The notes beneath the pieces were generated by a model. It had not been told where the DNA came from. It did no database searches and was given only the letters and a program-made list of their open reading frames with translations. The position numbers were made by a program, and so were the translations under genes. Below, piece by piece: positions 1-11,140 of a DNA stretch of 64,000 nucleotides. The stretch is from Ovis canadensis (lineage: Eukaryota; Chordata; Mammalia; Artiodactyla; Bovidae), in the NCBI RefSeq assembly GCF_042477335.2, contig NC_091245.1:81878501-81942500 (forward strand), given 5' to 3'. Position 1 is the stretch's first letter, and every line of letters starts with the position of its first letter.

Positions 1-648
1 GGAAAATGATAGAACGGGAAAGACCAGAGATGTCTTCAAGAAAATTAGAGATACCAAGGTAATATTTTTCACGGAAAGATGGGCACAATAAGGACAGAAA
101 TGGAATGAACCTAACAGAAGCAGAAGATATTAAGAAAATGTGGCAAGAATATACAGAAGAACTGTACAAAAAAGATCTTCATGACCCAGATAGTCACAAT
201 GGTGTGATCACTGACCTAGAGCCAAGCATCCTCGAATGTGAAGTCAAGTGGACCTTAAGAAGTATCGCTATGACCAAAACTAGTGGAGGTGATGGAATCC
301 CAGTTGAGCTATTTCAAATCATAAAAGATGACACTTTGAAAGTGCTGCAATCAATATGCCAGCAAATTTGGAATACTCAGCAATGGCCACAGGACTGGAA
401 AAGGTGAGTTTTCATTCCAATCCCAAAGAAAGGCAATGCCAAAGAATGCCCAAAATACTGCACAATTGCACTCATCTCACATGCTAGCAACGTAATGATA
501 AAAATTCTCCAAATTAGGCTTCAACAGTATGTGAACTATAAACTTCCAGATGTTCAAGCTGGATTTAGAAAAGGCCGAGGAACCAGAGATCAAATTGCCA
601 ACATCCGTTGGATCATCGAAAAAGCAATAGACTTCCAGAAATACATCT
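1..648 (+). mobile_element. BovB (RTE) LINE, first part of a split copy
   Basis: This is the interior of the BovB polyprotein, running in from the window edge. An open stretch at 105-407 (100 codons) encodes the linker before the reverse transcriptase (RT), with the motifs KMWQEYTEELYKKDLHDPD and GGDGIPVELFQI. An in-frame stop follows at about 404. A further fragment at 495-689 gives the LPDVQAGFRKGRGTRDQIAN segment of the RT fingers. The copy breaks off after EKAIDFQK near 648 and continues at 1251. Stops and frame changes make it a dead relic. Confidence 0.93.
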
Positions 649-1250
649 CAGTTCAGTTCAGTTCTGTTCAGTCTCTCAGTCGTGTCTGACTCTTTGCGAC
701 CCCATGAATTGCAGCACGCCAAGCCTCCCTGTCCATCACTAACTCCCAGAGTTCACTCAGACTCACGTCCATCGAGTCAGTGATGCCATCCAGCCATCTC
801 ATCCTCTGTTGTCCCCTTCTCCTCCTGCCCCCAAAGCCCCCCAGCATCAGAGTCTTTTCCAATGAGTCAACTCTTAGCATGAGGTGGCCAAAGTACTGGC
901 ATTTCAGTTTTAGCATCATTCCTTCCAAAGAACACCAAGGGCTGATCTCCTTCAGAATGGACTGGTTGGATCTGCTTGCAGTCCAAGGGACTCTCAAGAG
1001 TCTTTTCCAACACCACAATTCAAAAGCATCAATTCTTCAGCGCTCAGCTTTCTTCACAGTCCAATTCTCACATCCATACATGACCACTGAAAAAATCATA
1101 GCCTTGACGGGATGGAAATTTGTTGGCAAAGTAATGTCTCTGCTTTTAAATATGCTATCTAGGTTGGTCATAACTTTTCTTCCAAGGAGTAAGTGTCTTT
1201 TAATTTCATGGCTGCCATCACCATCTGCAGGGATTTTGGATCCCAAAAAA
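649..1250 (-). mobile_element. BovB 3' end inserted antisense in another BovB
   Basis: The left edge is the BovB 3' terminus, seen on the plus strand as repeated cagtt units followed by the ctctcagtcgtgtctgactc signature. Reading the minus strand gives the C-terminal BovB region in two frames: 1037-1444 with DGSHEIKRHLLLGRKVMTNL, and 668-1018 with [17 protein letters not shown] and [15 protein letters not shown] ending in a stop. The copy is 5'-truncated at about 1250. It sits exactly where the surrounding plus-strand BovB is interrupted, so it is a later insertion. No TSD longer than about 2 bp is clear. Confidence 0.9.
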
Positions 1251-2329
1251 ACTACTTCTGCTTTATTGACTATGCCAAAGCCTTTGACTATGTGGATCAC
1301 AAGAAACTGTGGGAAATTCTTCAAGAGATGGGAATACCAGACCACCTTACCTGTCTCCTGAGAAATCTGTATGCAGGTCAAGAAGCAACAGTTAGAACTG
1401 GATGTGGAACAACAAACTGGTTCCAAATAGGGAAAGGAGTACATCAGGGCTGTATATTGTCATCCTGCTGATTTAACTTATCTGCAGAGTACATCATGAG
1501 AAACGCTGGGCTAGAGGAAGCATAGCTGGAATCAAGATTGGTGGGAGAAATATCAATAACCTCATATCAGATGACATGAACCTTATGGCAGAAAGTGAAG
1601 AAGAACTAAAGAGCCCCTTGTTGAAAGTGAAAGAGGAGAGTTAAAAAGTTGGCTTTAAAACTCAACATTCAGAAAACTAAGATCATGGCATCAGGTCCCA
1701 TCACTTCATGGTAAATAGATGGGGAAACAGTGGCACACTTTACATTTTGGGGCTCCAAAATCACTGCAGATGGTGACTGCAGCCATGAAATTAAAAGATG
1801 CTTGCTCCTTGGAAGGAAAGTTATGACCAACCTAGACAGCATATTCAAAAGCAGAGACATTACTTTGTCAACAAAGGTCCATCTAGCCAAGGCTATGGTT
1901 TTTCCAGTAGTCATGTATGGATGCAAGAGTTGGGCTATAAAGAAAGCTGAGGGCTGAAGAATTGATGCTTTTGAACTGTCATGTTGGAGAAGACTCTTGA
2001 GAGTTCCTTGGACAGCAAGGAGATCCAAGCAGTCCATCCTAAAGATTAGTCTTGAATATTCATTGGAAGGAGTGATGCTGAAGCTGAAGCTCCAATACTT
2101 TGGCCACCTGATGCAAAGAGCTAATTCACTGAAAAGACCCTGATGCTGGGAAAGATTGAAGGCGGGAGGAGAAGGGGACAACAGAGGATGAGATTGTAGA
2201 ATGGCATCACTGACTCAATGGACGTGAGTTTGAGTAAACTCCAGGAATTGGTGATGGACCAGGAAGCCTGACGTGCTGTAGTACATGCCGTTGCAAAGAG
2301 TCAGACATGACTGAGTGACTGAACTGAAC
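1251..2329 (+). mobile_element. BovB LINE, second part of the split copy
   Basis: This continues the element of 1-648. The resumed text starts in the RT palm (CFIDYAKAFDYVDHKKLW at 1193-1471) and passes GIPDHLTCLLRNLYAGQEAT and the GCILS motif. It then loses frame, including a damaged YADD region near 1560-1580. The C-terminal region (ITADGDCSHEIKRCLLLGRK, 1730-1957) follows, and the copy ends in the BovB 3' tail gactgaactgaac at 2329. Confidence 0.92.
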
Positions 2330-2334
2330 CAATG

Positions 2335-2760
2335 TTTCCTCATAACCTGTCTAGTCACTCCCTCTTGGCCCTATCCATGCCTTACCCTCGGTCCCCAGGA
2401 AATCATTGTTCTACACTCTGCCACTTACTTTGTATTTTCTAAAATAAAATATAAGTGGTACCATACAGGAGGTAAATACTCTTCTTTGTCTGGCCTCTGT
2501 CATTCACCATAATTTTGTGAGATTTATCCATATTGTTGTGTATATAAATAGTTTATTCTGTTGTATTGCTGAATAATAGTACATTGTTTGATTACATATA
2601 GTTTGTCCACTTACCTTTGATGGCCATTGGGTTCTTTTCATTTTCTAACTATTACATATGAAGGTGCTATGAACATGAATGTACAGTGTGTATAGGGATA
2701 TCTGAATGTGGTTTGCATTTTCATTTTGCTAATGCCTTCTTCTTTTCACTGGTCACACAT
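2335..2760 (-). mobile_element. Old L1 (L1M-type) 3' region, antisense
   Basis: The plus strand shows the antisense of the old mammalian L1 3' region: gagatttatccatattgttg, then ttgctgaataatagtacatt, then ccattgggttcttttcattt and gaaggtgctatgaacatgaa. These are diverged from the familiar consensus order for this region. Boundaries are approximate and no coding frame survives. Confidence 0.65.
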
Positions 2761-4131
2761 TTGTCTTTGCTGGTTTCTCATGTAACTCACCTGTATGTAA
2801 TACTCTCTAAGAGGGGAGGGGGAGGGTTTTCATATTCAACTTCAGCTCATGATTTTACCAAATCTTTCCTTTGTCATCTATGCTTTCTGTTTTCCTATTG
2901 GATCCCAGGTTTTGAAAGCAGGGTCCAGAAGAGACTTTCCCTCTATTTTGTTTGAGTTTTATTGTATTTTATTTAGTAGTTTTTCTAACACTGCTCCTTG
3001 AGACAGTGGATGCTGAAACCCTGTAATTTAAAATGGTCAAGTTGATCTGGACCAAAATGGTCACATTTGACTTGGGACAGAAAATAAATTTTAAAGTGAT
3101 ACCTCTGTAAGTAAATTTTCATGAAATTATTATTATCATAGAATTTTGAAGCATCTTATGAAAAAATATAACAGATCCTTTCAATATAAAATTGGATGAT
3201 CCTACTGACATTGTGAAACAATCAGGTCACCTGTTATATGTGTGATTGCTCTGTCAAAAAAATAATTCTTATTTTGTAAGCTCTGTTCTATACCAATTTT
3301 GACCAATATTTTCAAGTTTTATGTTTTTTGTGAAAACAAACAAATCCTCAAAAAACACTGATTAGAAAGTTTTGATACTCTTTGCACAAGTTGAAAAATG
3401 CCAATTTTCACAAAATGTCTTATTTCTGTACTTTGATGAAGATGATCCACAACTTGTGATTCTTTGCTTTTAAGTGTAGTTTTGGTAAGTGGTTGCAACA
3501 GGGATCTCAGTTGATCATGAAAGAAGTCTAAAAAGTCATTTTTTTCATTAGAATAAGATCCTGTCCTAAACGTTTTGCTAAAATTAAGAGCAGAATATCA
3601 AAATCTTTCTTATATGAAAAAAGTGCACTGTGTTTCCAGAAATCATACCAATGAAGTTGCATGGTCCTTGAGTAGGAATTTTAACTTATTTAGGCCAACA
3701 ACAAAAAAGACCTAATTATGAATAATATTATATTTATTTTAAAATATAATTTAATTGAAAAATGAGAGAAACCTTTTGTTTTAAGGTTCTTTGATCACTA
3801 CTTTAGATGCTTCCAAAAAATTATGAAGTCTATTGGACAGTGTTCTCTAATGGATGGGGATATCATAAGTAATAAACTATTTAAATATTTTTTGTTAAAG
3901 AATTTAAATAAAAGTGACAAAGTCATTTAGATAAAAGTGACAAAGACTTTTATTGTACAAATAAATCTGTACACATTGAGGAAACCACACACAATTATTT
4001 GAATGATACTCTTAGGAGTGACCATTATCTAATAGGTATTAATAATTCTAATACTGAAACCTTGTCAAATACAGTTTCTATTGACTTGAAGGCAGAGTAA
4101 TTTAATGCAAACTCAATTTAAAGGGACTTTT
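2761..4131. other. Unassigned AT-rich sequence
   Basis: No open frame with credible coding character, no recognised repeat and no RNA gene is visible. A short direct repeat, ataaaagtgacaaag, occurs at about 3909 and 3932. The stretch could include very old transposon sequence that a consensus search would detect. Confidence 0.4.
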
Positions 4132-4143
4132 ATTCTAGTGTTT

Positions 4144-4412
4144 GCTGCTGCTAAGTCACTTCAGTCGTGTCTGACTTTGTGTAACCCGATAGATGGCAGC
4201 CCACCAGGTTCCTGCGTCCCTGGGATTCTCCAGGCAAGAACACCAGAATGGGTTGCCATTTCCTTCTCCAATACATGAAAGTGAAAAGTGAAAGTGAAGT
4301 CGCTCAGTCGTGTCCGCCCCTCAGCGACCCCATGGCCTGCACCCTTCCAGGCTCCTCTGTCCATGGGATTTTCCAGGTAAGAGTACTGGAGTAGGGTGCC
4401 ACTGCCTTCTCC
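4144..4412 (-). mobile_element. Bov-A2 dimeric SINE
   Basis: The full dimer is antisense: a gctgctgctaagtcac tail at the left, two related monomers joined by the tgaaagtgaaaagtgaaag linker, and the head at the right (ggtgccactgccttctcc). It is flanked by a perfect 12-bp TSD, attctagtgttt, at 4132-4143 and 4413-4424. This shows an intact LINE-mobilised insertion. Confidence 0.96.
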
Positions 4413-4424
4413 ATTCTAGTGTTT

Positions 4425-4784
4425 ACTTGAACATAAATATAGTCTCATTTTATATGATAATCTTTAGGATATCAGATTCTACTTTTCTTTATATATCTTT
4501 GGAAGTCAAGATTTAAAGAAAGTATCATAATAAAAGTAAGATTAAAATGTTGACCTATTGGTTGGAAAAAATTATTTGTACATGTCAATAATAATTTACA
4601 ATCTGAAAATTTTATTCATGCCCTATAATATTATTCTTTCTACTAAAAGTTTACTCTGTGTAATTTATATTTATTTCACATTTTAGGAGTGGACATTTTT
4701 TGCATAATGGAATAGCAGAGATTATTTGCATTCTTTATACTCATAAGAATATCCATTTAAATGCAACAACATAGATACATAATA
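4425..4784. other. Unassigned AT-rich sequence
   Basis: Low-complexity AT-rich DNA with no recognisable gene, repeat or RNA. Confidence 0.4.
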
Positions 4785-5470
4785 TTGATCTTGAGTGGCC
4801 TCAGCCTGCAGTGGCTCGAAGGGTTTCACTTCCTGGCCAGAAACTGAGGTCAGACAGTGCCAGTGAGAGCACTGAATCCTAGCCACTAGTCCACCAGGGA
4901 CAGTGGCCAGTGACAAAGCTCTGGCCTATCAGCTGTGTAGAAATGAATTTAAACATAGAGATGGAGAGTAGTGCAACAAAGTGTTTATTGGGAGAAAATA
5001 GAGTATGTGTGGATAAACACAAGTGGCTCAGACAGAGAGTCACACCCTCATGGTAGTCCGAATCAGTTTTATGGGTCATTTCTTTTGGAGTTTCCTTTGG
5101 CCAATCATCTTTGCCTAATTCTGGGTCCATATTTGGTTTATCTCAAGGTCCTCCCATGTGAGCATGAGCATCTCTTAGCCAAGATGGATTTTAGCAAAGA
5201 GGCCTATGGGTAGGTTGACATCACTGTGAGGTGATTCCCCCTCCCTTCTTGATCTTCCAGGAGCCTTTCTACTCTTGTGTAGATGAGAAGGTATCCATGA
5301 CTTCAAAAATGAGAAATATGTGGTCTTTTACCTCTTATCTGGGCATGGTTTAGCTTTTCTCTCACTTCTGCTGTTTTGGAGTATCTGTCCACAGGGGAGA
5401 AACTCCAGCTCTTCAAACTGGGTTCCATCTATATCCTGCCTCAACATAAAAGTTTTATCTAAAAGCTGCT
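4785..5470 (-). mobile_element. Probable ruminant LTR-type repeat, antisense
   Basis: A non-AT-rich block contains ggcctcagcctgcagtggct, ctagccactagtccaccagg and cagttttatgggtcatttct. I associate these with a moderately repeated bovine LTR, probably an endogenous-retrovirus solo LTR. A polyadenylation-like AATAAA on the minus strand near 4983 fits antisense orientation. No gag, pol or env coding sequence is present. Boundaries and family name are uncertain. Confidence 0.45.
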
Positions 5471-5689
5471 GTTATTATTTTTATTTTGAAGGTCCATGGG
5501 AGCCATTTCCATTATCAGACACTGAAAATAGTCAGTATATATTTAATTCAATTCATTAGTAGAAATTGATTCTATCTTTAGATGTAAAATCATCTTATTT
5601 GGCAAAAGATGAATGTTACCTTGTTTGAAAAAAGGTGTGATTGAGTTAATGATTTTGAGAAGAGGTGCTTATTCTGAATTATTTGGGTA

Positions 5690-5812
5690 GGTCTTCAATG
5701 CCATTGCAAATATCTTTATTAAAGAAGACAGAAAGATTTTATATATGCATATTGGAGAAAGTGATGTGGAGATGGTAGCCAAGACTATGGTGATACAACT
5801 GGATACAAAAGG
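5690..5812 (+). mobile_element. MaLR (MLT1/MST-like) LTR fragment, 5' part
   Basis: The order aaagaagacagaaagatttt, then ggagaaagtgatgtggagat, then gtagccaagac resembles the central part of MLT1/MST LTRs. The matching 3' part lies at 7747-7945, beyond a BovB insertion, so one LTR appears to be split. Confidence 0.5.
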
Positions 5813-5895
5813 GTAAAGTGAAAAAGCTGGCTTAAAACTGAACATTAAAAAAACTAAGCCCATGACATCTGGTCCCATCACTTCATGGTAAATAG
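5813..5895 (+). mobile_element. BovB fragment, left part of a second split copy
   Basis: About 80 bp of plus-strand BovB (gtgaaaaagctggcttaaaa ... gtcccatcacttcatggtaa) is 5'-truncated inside the MaLR LTR. It is interrupted at aatag (5891-5895) and resumes at 7136. Confidence 0.88.
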
Positions 5896-7135
5896 TTCAG
5901 TTCAGTTCAGTCACTCGGTCATGTCCAACTGTTTGAACCCCATGAACCAGAGCACGCCAAGCTTCCCTATCCATCACCAACTCCTGAAGTTCACCCAAAC
6001 CCATGTCCATTGAGTCGGTGATGGCCATCCAACCATCTCATCCTCTGTCATACCCTTCTCCTCCTGCACTCAATCTTTCCCAGCATCAGGATCTTTTCAA
6101 ATGAGTCAGCTCTTTGCATCAGGTGGCCAAAGTATTGGAGTTTCAGCTTCAGCATCAGTCCTTCCAATGAACACCCAGGACTGATCTCCTTTAGGATGTA
6201 CTGGTTGGATCTCCTTGCAGTCCAAGGGACTCCCAAGAGTCTTCTCCAACACCACAGTTCAAAAGCACCAATTCTTCAGCGCTCAGCTTTCTTTATAGCC
6301 CAACTCTCGCATTCATACATGACTACTGGAAAAACCATAGCCTTGACTAGATGGACCTTTGTTTGCAAACTAATGTCTCTGCTTTTCAATATGCTGTCTA
6401 GGTTGGTCATAACTTTCCTTCCAAGGAGTAAGTGTCTTTTAATTTCATGGCTGTAGTCACCATCTGCAGTGATTTTGGAGCCCAAAAAATAAAGTCAGCC
6501 ACTGACTGACGTAAAACTGAAAACTGTTTCCCCATCTATTTGCCACGAAGTGATGGGACCAGAGGCCATGATCTTAGTTTTCTGAATGTTGAGCTTTAAG
6601 CCAACTTTTTCACTCTCCTCTTTCACCTTCATCAAGAGGCTTTTTAGCTCCTTTTCACTTTCTGCCATAAGGGTGGTATTATCTGCATATCTGAGGTTAT
6701 TGATATTTCTCCTGGCAATCTTGATTCCAGCTTGTGCTTCTTCCAGTCCAGCTTTTCTCATGATGTACTCTGCATATAAGTTAAATAAGTAGGGTCACAA
6801 TATACAGCCTTGACATACTCCTTTTCCTATTTGGAACCAGTCTGTTGTTCCATGTCCAGCTCTAGCTGTTGCTTCCTGACCTGCATTCAGGTTTTTCAAG
6901 AGGCAGGTCAGGTGGTCTGATATTCCCATCTCTTTCAGAATTTTCCACAGTTTATCATGATCCACACAGTCAAAGGCTTTGGCATAGTCAATAAAGCAGA
7001 AATAGATGTTTTTCTGGAACTCTCTTGCATTTTCGATGATCCAGCAGATGTTGGCAATTTGATCTCTGGTTCCTCTGACTGTTCTAAAACCAGCTTGAAC
7101 ATCTGAAAGCTCACGTATTGCTGAAGCCTGGTTTT
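5896..7135 (-). mobile_element. BovB inserted antisense in a BovB
   Basis: About 1.24 kb of BovB runs from the 3' tail at 5896 back to the RT fingers at 7135. Minus-strand frames include 6495-6761 (ARRNINNLRYADNTTLMAES, where YADD has become YADN), 6276-6485 (ITADGDYSHEIKRHLLLGRK) and 6048-6236 ([17 protein letters not shown]). A 5-bp aatag is duplicated at 5891-5895 and 7136-7140, which suits the short TSDs of RTE elements. The changed YADD predicts loss of RT activity. Confidence 0.93.
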
Positions 7136-7746
7136 AATAGATGCGGAAACAATGAAAACAGTGAGACCTTATTTTCTTGGGCTCCAAAATCACTGCAGAT
7201 GTTTACTGCACACATGAAATTAAAAGATGCTTGCTCCTTAGAAGAAAAGCAATGACCAACCTAGACAGCATATTAAAAAGCAAAGACATTACTTTGCCGA
7301 CAAAAGTCTGTCTAGTCAACGCTATGGTTTTCTCCAGTAGTCATGTATAGATGTAAGAGTTGGACTATAAAGAAAGCTGAGCCCTGAAGAATTGATGCTT
7401 TTTAACTGTGGTGTTGGAGAAGACACTTGAGAGTTACTTGGGCTGCCAAAAGTTCCAACCAGTCCATCCTAAAGGAAGTCAATCCTGAATACTCATTGGA
7501 AGGACTGATGCTGAAGGTAAAACTTCAATGGTTTGGCCACCTGATGTGAAGAACTGACTCACTGAAAAGATTGAAGGCAGTTAAGGGATGGGGACAACAG
7601 AGAATGAGATGGTTAGATGGCATCATGGGCTCAGTGGACATGAGTCTGAGAAAGCTCTGGGTGTTAGAGATGTACAGGGAGGCCTGGGATGCTGCAGTTC
7701 ATGGGGTTGCAAAAAGTCGGACATGACTGAGTGACTGAACTGAACT
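7136..7746 (+). mobile_element. BovB fragment, right part of the split copy
   Basis: Resumes the element of 5813-5895 with aatagatgcggaaacaatga, passes the GSKITAD-equivalent region and ends in the 3' tail gagtgactgaactgaac. Several frameshifts and stops are present. Confidence 0.9.
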
Positions 7747-7945
7747 ACAAGTAAAAATATATGCATCTGCTGGCAATAGAAAAGGCAAGGAATAGCTTCC
7801 TGATCAGTGCCTCTGGAAGGACTTCTCTTGCTATCTGGGTTTAGGGCTATAGACTCCATAATAGTTAAAGAATAAGTTTCTGTTGTTTTAGGCCATCAAG
7901 ATTGTCATAATTAGTAGGATTTGCCCTAGGATACTAATACAAATG
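7747..7945 (+). mobile_element. MaLR LTR fragment, 3' part
   Basis: The segment gaataagtttctgttgtttt followed by ccctaggatactaatacaaa matches the typical 3' end of MLT1/MST LTRs: a polyadenylation region, then a terminal block of the taatac type. It probably completes the fragment at 5690-5812. Confidence 0.55.
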
Positions 7946-8279
7946 TAAATAAAAATTCTTAACACAATCTTAGAAAATAAAATTCAGTACTAAAATAATT
8001 ATATACCATGATCAAGTAGGTTTAGAGCAGAGATGCAAGACTGTTTCAAAACTTGAAAATCAATCAATGTTAACCACCAATATACAGGTTAAAGAAGAAA
8101 AATCACATGAATATATAAATTGATGGAGAAAATCTTGTGATAAAACTCAACATCTACAAAAATCTACGGATAACATTATACTTAATTTTGAAAAATTGAA
8201 AGCTCTAGCCAGTGAAATAACAAAAAAAATTAGAAGAAAAAGAAAGAAGAAAATGTCATATAGATTGTTGTGGTACTCT

Positions 8280-8690
8280 GAAAATCAAGATGGTTATTGT
8301 TGTTTAGCCACTAAGTCCTGTTCAACTGTTTGTGAGGGATTTCCCTTTAAGACAAAAGTTGGTTCTCAGGTTTATACTGATAATGCACATGCACACATAC
8401 AAAAGGGTATGAAAAGGATTTTTTTTTTTAAATTTGGAGGGGGGTATCTTGGGCCTTCTAGGCCAAAAATGGCTTGACAGAGCAAAGAAGGAGACTTCCT
8501 GGGCTTTTACTTAGGCCAGGATGAATGATCCTGCACCGTCAGGGACTTGTGCTATCTAAACCTCCCATGGGCTCTGAAGAACACTCAGATTTTCTAATTG
8601 GTTGTCCATATGGGAGCAAAAAGGGAAAAGGGAGTGGTGAAACTTAAAAAGTTTTCAATAAAATGTAGTCTGATTCTTTTTACCTAAATG
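8280..8690. mobile_element. Unclassified insertion within the L1M element
   Basis: L1 text stops near 8279 and resumes near 8691. The insert starts with about 50 bp resembling the antisense tail of a Bov-A SINE (8292-8340, ttgtttagccactaagtcct). About 330 bp of distinct, less AT-rich sequence follow, including gggccttctaggccaaaaat and ggacttgtgctatctaaacc. This part looks like a repeat, perhaps an LTR relic, but I cannot name it. Confidence 0.45.
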
Positions 8691-10448
8691 AGAAATGAAA
8701 AAATAAAACTTCCCCTATTTGCAAATGACATTATTGCCAAAAAAAATCTCAAGGAACTTAATAAAGAAACATTTCAATAACTAATAGAAGAATTCAGTAA
8801 GGTCATAAGATAGATGATGAACATATAACAATCAACTTTACTTCTATGTATTAAGCATGAAAAGGTAGACACTGAAATTAACAATATAAAAACATTTACA
8901 ATCACTCAAAAAAGAAATATTTAAAAGTAAAACATGCATATGCTTTCTATGTTGAAAACTGGACAACTCTGGTGAAAGAATTTAAAGATGTAGCTAAACG
9001 GAGTCATTATCATGTTCATTGATTCGAAGACCCATCCGAATAAAGATGCCAATTCTCATATCGTTATATATTGTAGCTTTAACTGAATTATCAATGTTTA
9101 GCAAGATTATTTTTAAAATATATGTGAAAAAGAAAAGAAAGTATTGTGACTAAAACAAATTTGAAGAATAAAGTGGGAGGAATCGTTCTACCAGACTTTA
9201 AGACATATAACTACAATAATCAAGTATCTGTGACAATGGAATCAGGATTGATGTATAGATCAATGCAACAAAATAGAGAATTCACAAAAAACAGACACAT
9301 ACACACAAATATACTCAAGTGATATTTTTTAACAAAGGTCCAAAAGCAATTCAATAAAGGAAAGATATTTTTTGAACAAATGATGCTGAATCAATTGGGC
9401 ATCACAGGCAAAACAAAAAGATGAATCTTCACCTAATCATCACAACTTGTACAAAATTAAATCAAGATAAATGATAGATTTAAATGTAAAGTATCAGACT
9501 ATAAAACTGTTAGGAAAGAAAAGGACAAAATATTTAAGATTTTCGACTAGGCAAAGAATTTTTAGACTTGACAACAAAAGTACAATATATATAAGAAAAA
9601 ACTGATGAATTGGACTTAATCAAAACCAAAAGTTTTTTCTCTGAGAAAGACCCTTTGAAAGGGATAAAAAGACAAACTATAGAGTAGGATAAAATATATA
9701 CAGCAAAATACTAATATTTGGAATATATAAAGAACTCTCAAAGCTCATTTCTAAGAAAATAATCCAGTTAGAAATTGGGCAAAAGACATGAAGAGACATT
9801 TCACCAAAGAGGATGTATGTATGGCATATGAGCAAATTAAAAGAAGTTCACCATCATTAGCCATTTGGAAAATTTTAATTAAAACCACAATGAGATGTCA
9901 TACATATATCAGAATGAATAAAAATTATTTGGTGAAAACATCAAATTCTATTGACCATGCAGAGAATTGGATCACTCTTACATTACTAGTGGGAATGTGA
10001 AATGGTATAGCCATTAAGGAAAAAGCATTGGGCACTTCTTAAAAGATAAAACTTCTTTTTATCATACCTCCTATCAATTCACTGCCAGGCATTTATCCCA
10101 GAAAAATTAAAACTTAAGTTTGCACATAAAATCTGAACACACAATGTTTGTAGTAGTTTTTTGTTTGTTTGTTTTAATATATAATAGCAAAAGCTAGAAA
10201 GAATCTAGATGCCATTCAATGAGTAAATGATTGAGCAAACTGTGGTACAGCTATACCCTGAAATGCTGCTCAGCAATTAAAAGAAAAGCTCTATATACAT
10301 CTTAGATGTATCTCCAGAGAATTATGCCAAGTGAAAAAAAATCCAATCCCAGAAGGTTGCATAATAGATGATTCCATGCATATAATATTTTGAAATGACA
10401 ATATCAAAGAAATGGAAGTCAGATTAGTAATTACTAGGGCTAAAGAGG

Positions 10449-10750
10449 GCCTTCCGTGATAGCTCAGTTGGTAAAGAATCTGCCTGCAATGCAAGAAACC
10501 CCGGTTTGATTCCTGGGTTGGGATGATCTGCTGGAGAAAGGAAAAAGCTACCCACTCCAGTATTCTGGCCTGGAAAACTCCATAGACTATTTAGTCCATG
10601 GGGTCACAAAGAGTAGGGCAGGACTGAGCGACTTTTACTTTCATTTCTTGGAGATGGGAAAGGCTACCCACTCCAGTATTCTTGCCTGGAGAATCCCCAT
10701 GTACAGAGGAGCTTGGCAGGCTTCAGCCCATGGAGTTGCAAGCACAAGTA
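10449..10750 (+). mobile_element. Bov-tA-type SINE, long form
   Basis: A tRNA-Glu-like head (cttccgtgatagctcagttg, with B-box-like ggtttgattcc) is followed by two Bov-A monomer-like units, each with a cactccagtattct motif. A perfect 14-bp TSD, tagggctaaagagg, lies at 10435-10448 and 10751-10764. The host is the L1M 3' region. Confidence 0.96.
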
Positions 10751-10863
10751 TAGGGCTAAAGAGGAGGAGAGGATTATAGGAGAGTTATGATGTCTATAAA
10801 AGGACAACCAGAGGGATTCTAACAGTGATGAAATGTTTTTATCTTGATGGTATCAATGTCAAT

Positions 10864-10999
10864 TTGTGGAGGAAATGGCAACCCACTCCAGTACTCTTGC
10901 CTGGAAAATTCCATGGACAGAGGAGCCTGGTAGGATATAGTCCATGGGGTTGCAAAGAGTCGGACACGACTGAGCAACTTCACTTTCACTTTCACTTTC
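10864..10999 (+). mobile_element. Bov-A SINE monomer
   Basis: A single monomer (gaggaaatggcaacccactc ... cggacacgactgagcaactt) with a short ttcact-repeat tail. A perfect 12-bp TSD, atcaatgtcaat, lies at 10852-10863 and 11000-11011. It splits the L1M 3' UTR. Confidence 0.95.
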
Positions 11000-11140
11000 A
11001 TCAATGTCAATATCCTGGTTGTGAGATGTTTCAAGATATCATTATTGGGGGAAATGAATAGAGATTACACGGTGTCTCTCTATTGTTTCCTACACGTGCA
11101 AGAGAACTACAACTGTCTTAAAAAGTTTCATTAAGAAACA

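Larger units (their letters stand above)
7946..11140 (+). mobile_element. Old L1 (L1M-type), 3' half with nested insertions
   Basis: Degenerate ORF2 text runs left to right: accatgatcaagtaggttta, catctacaaaaatctacgga, cccctatttgcaaatgacat, gacatgaagagacatttcac (frame 9788-10000, MKRHFTKEDVCMAYEQIKRS), and the terminal region ggttgcataatagatgattc. It continues into a 3' UTR ending near 11137. Insertions at about 8280-8690, 10449-10750 and 10864-10999 break it. No useful reading frame remains. Confidence 0.8.

Noticed and set aside
780-1361. Plus-strand open frame of 193 codons
   Set aside because: It crosses the junction between an antisense BovB and a sense BovB, so it is a chance fusion of shadow and real RT text.
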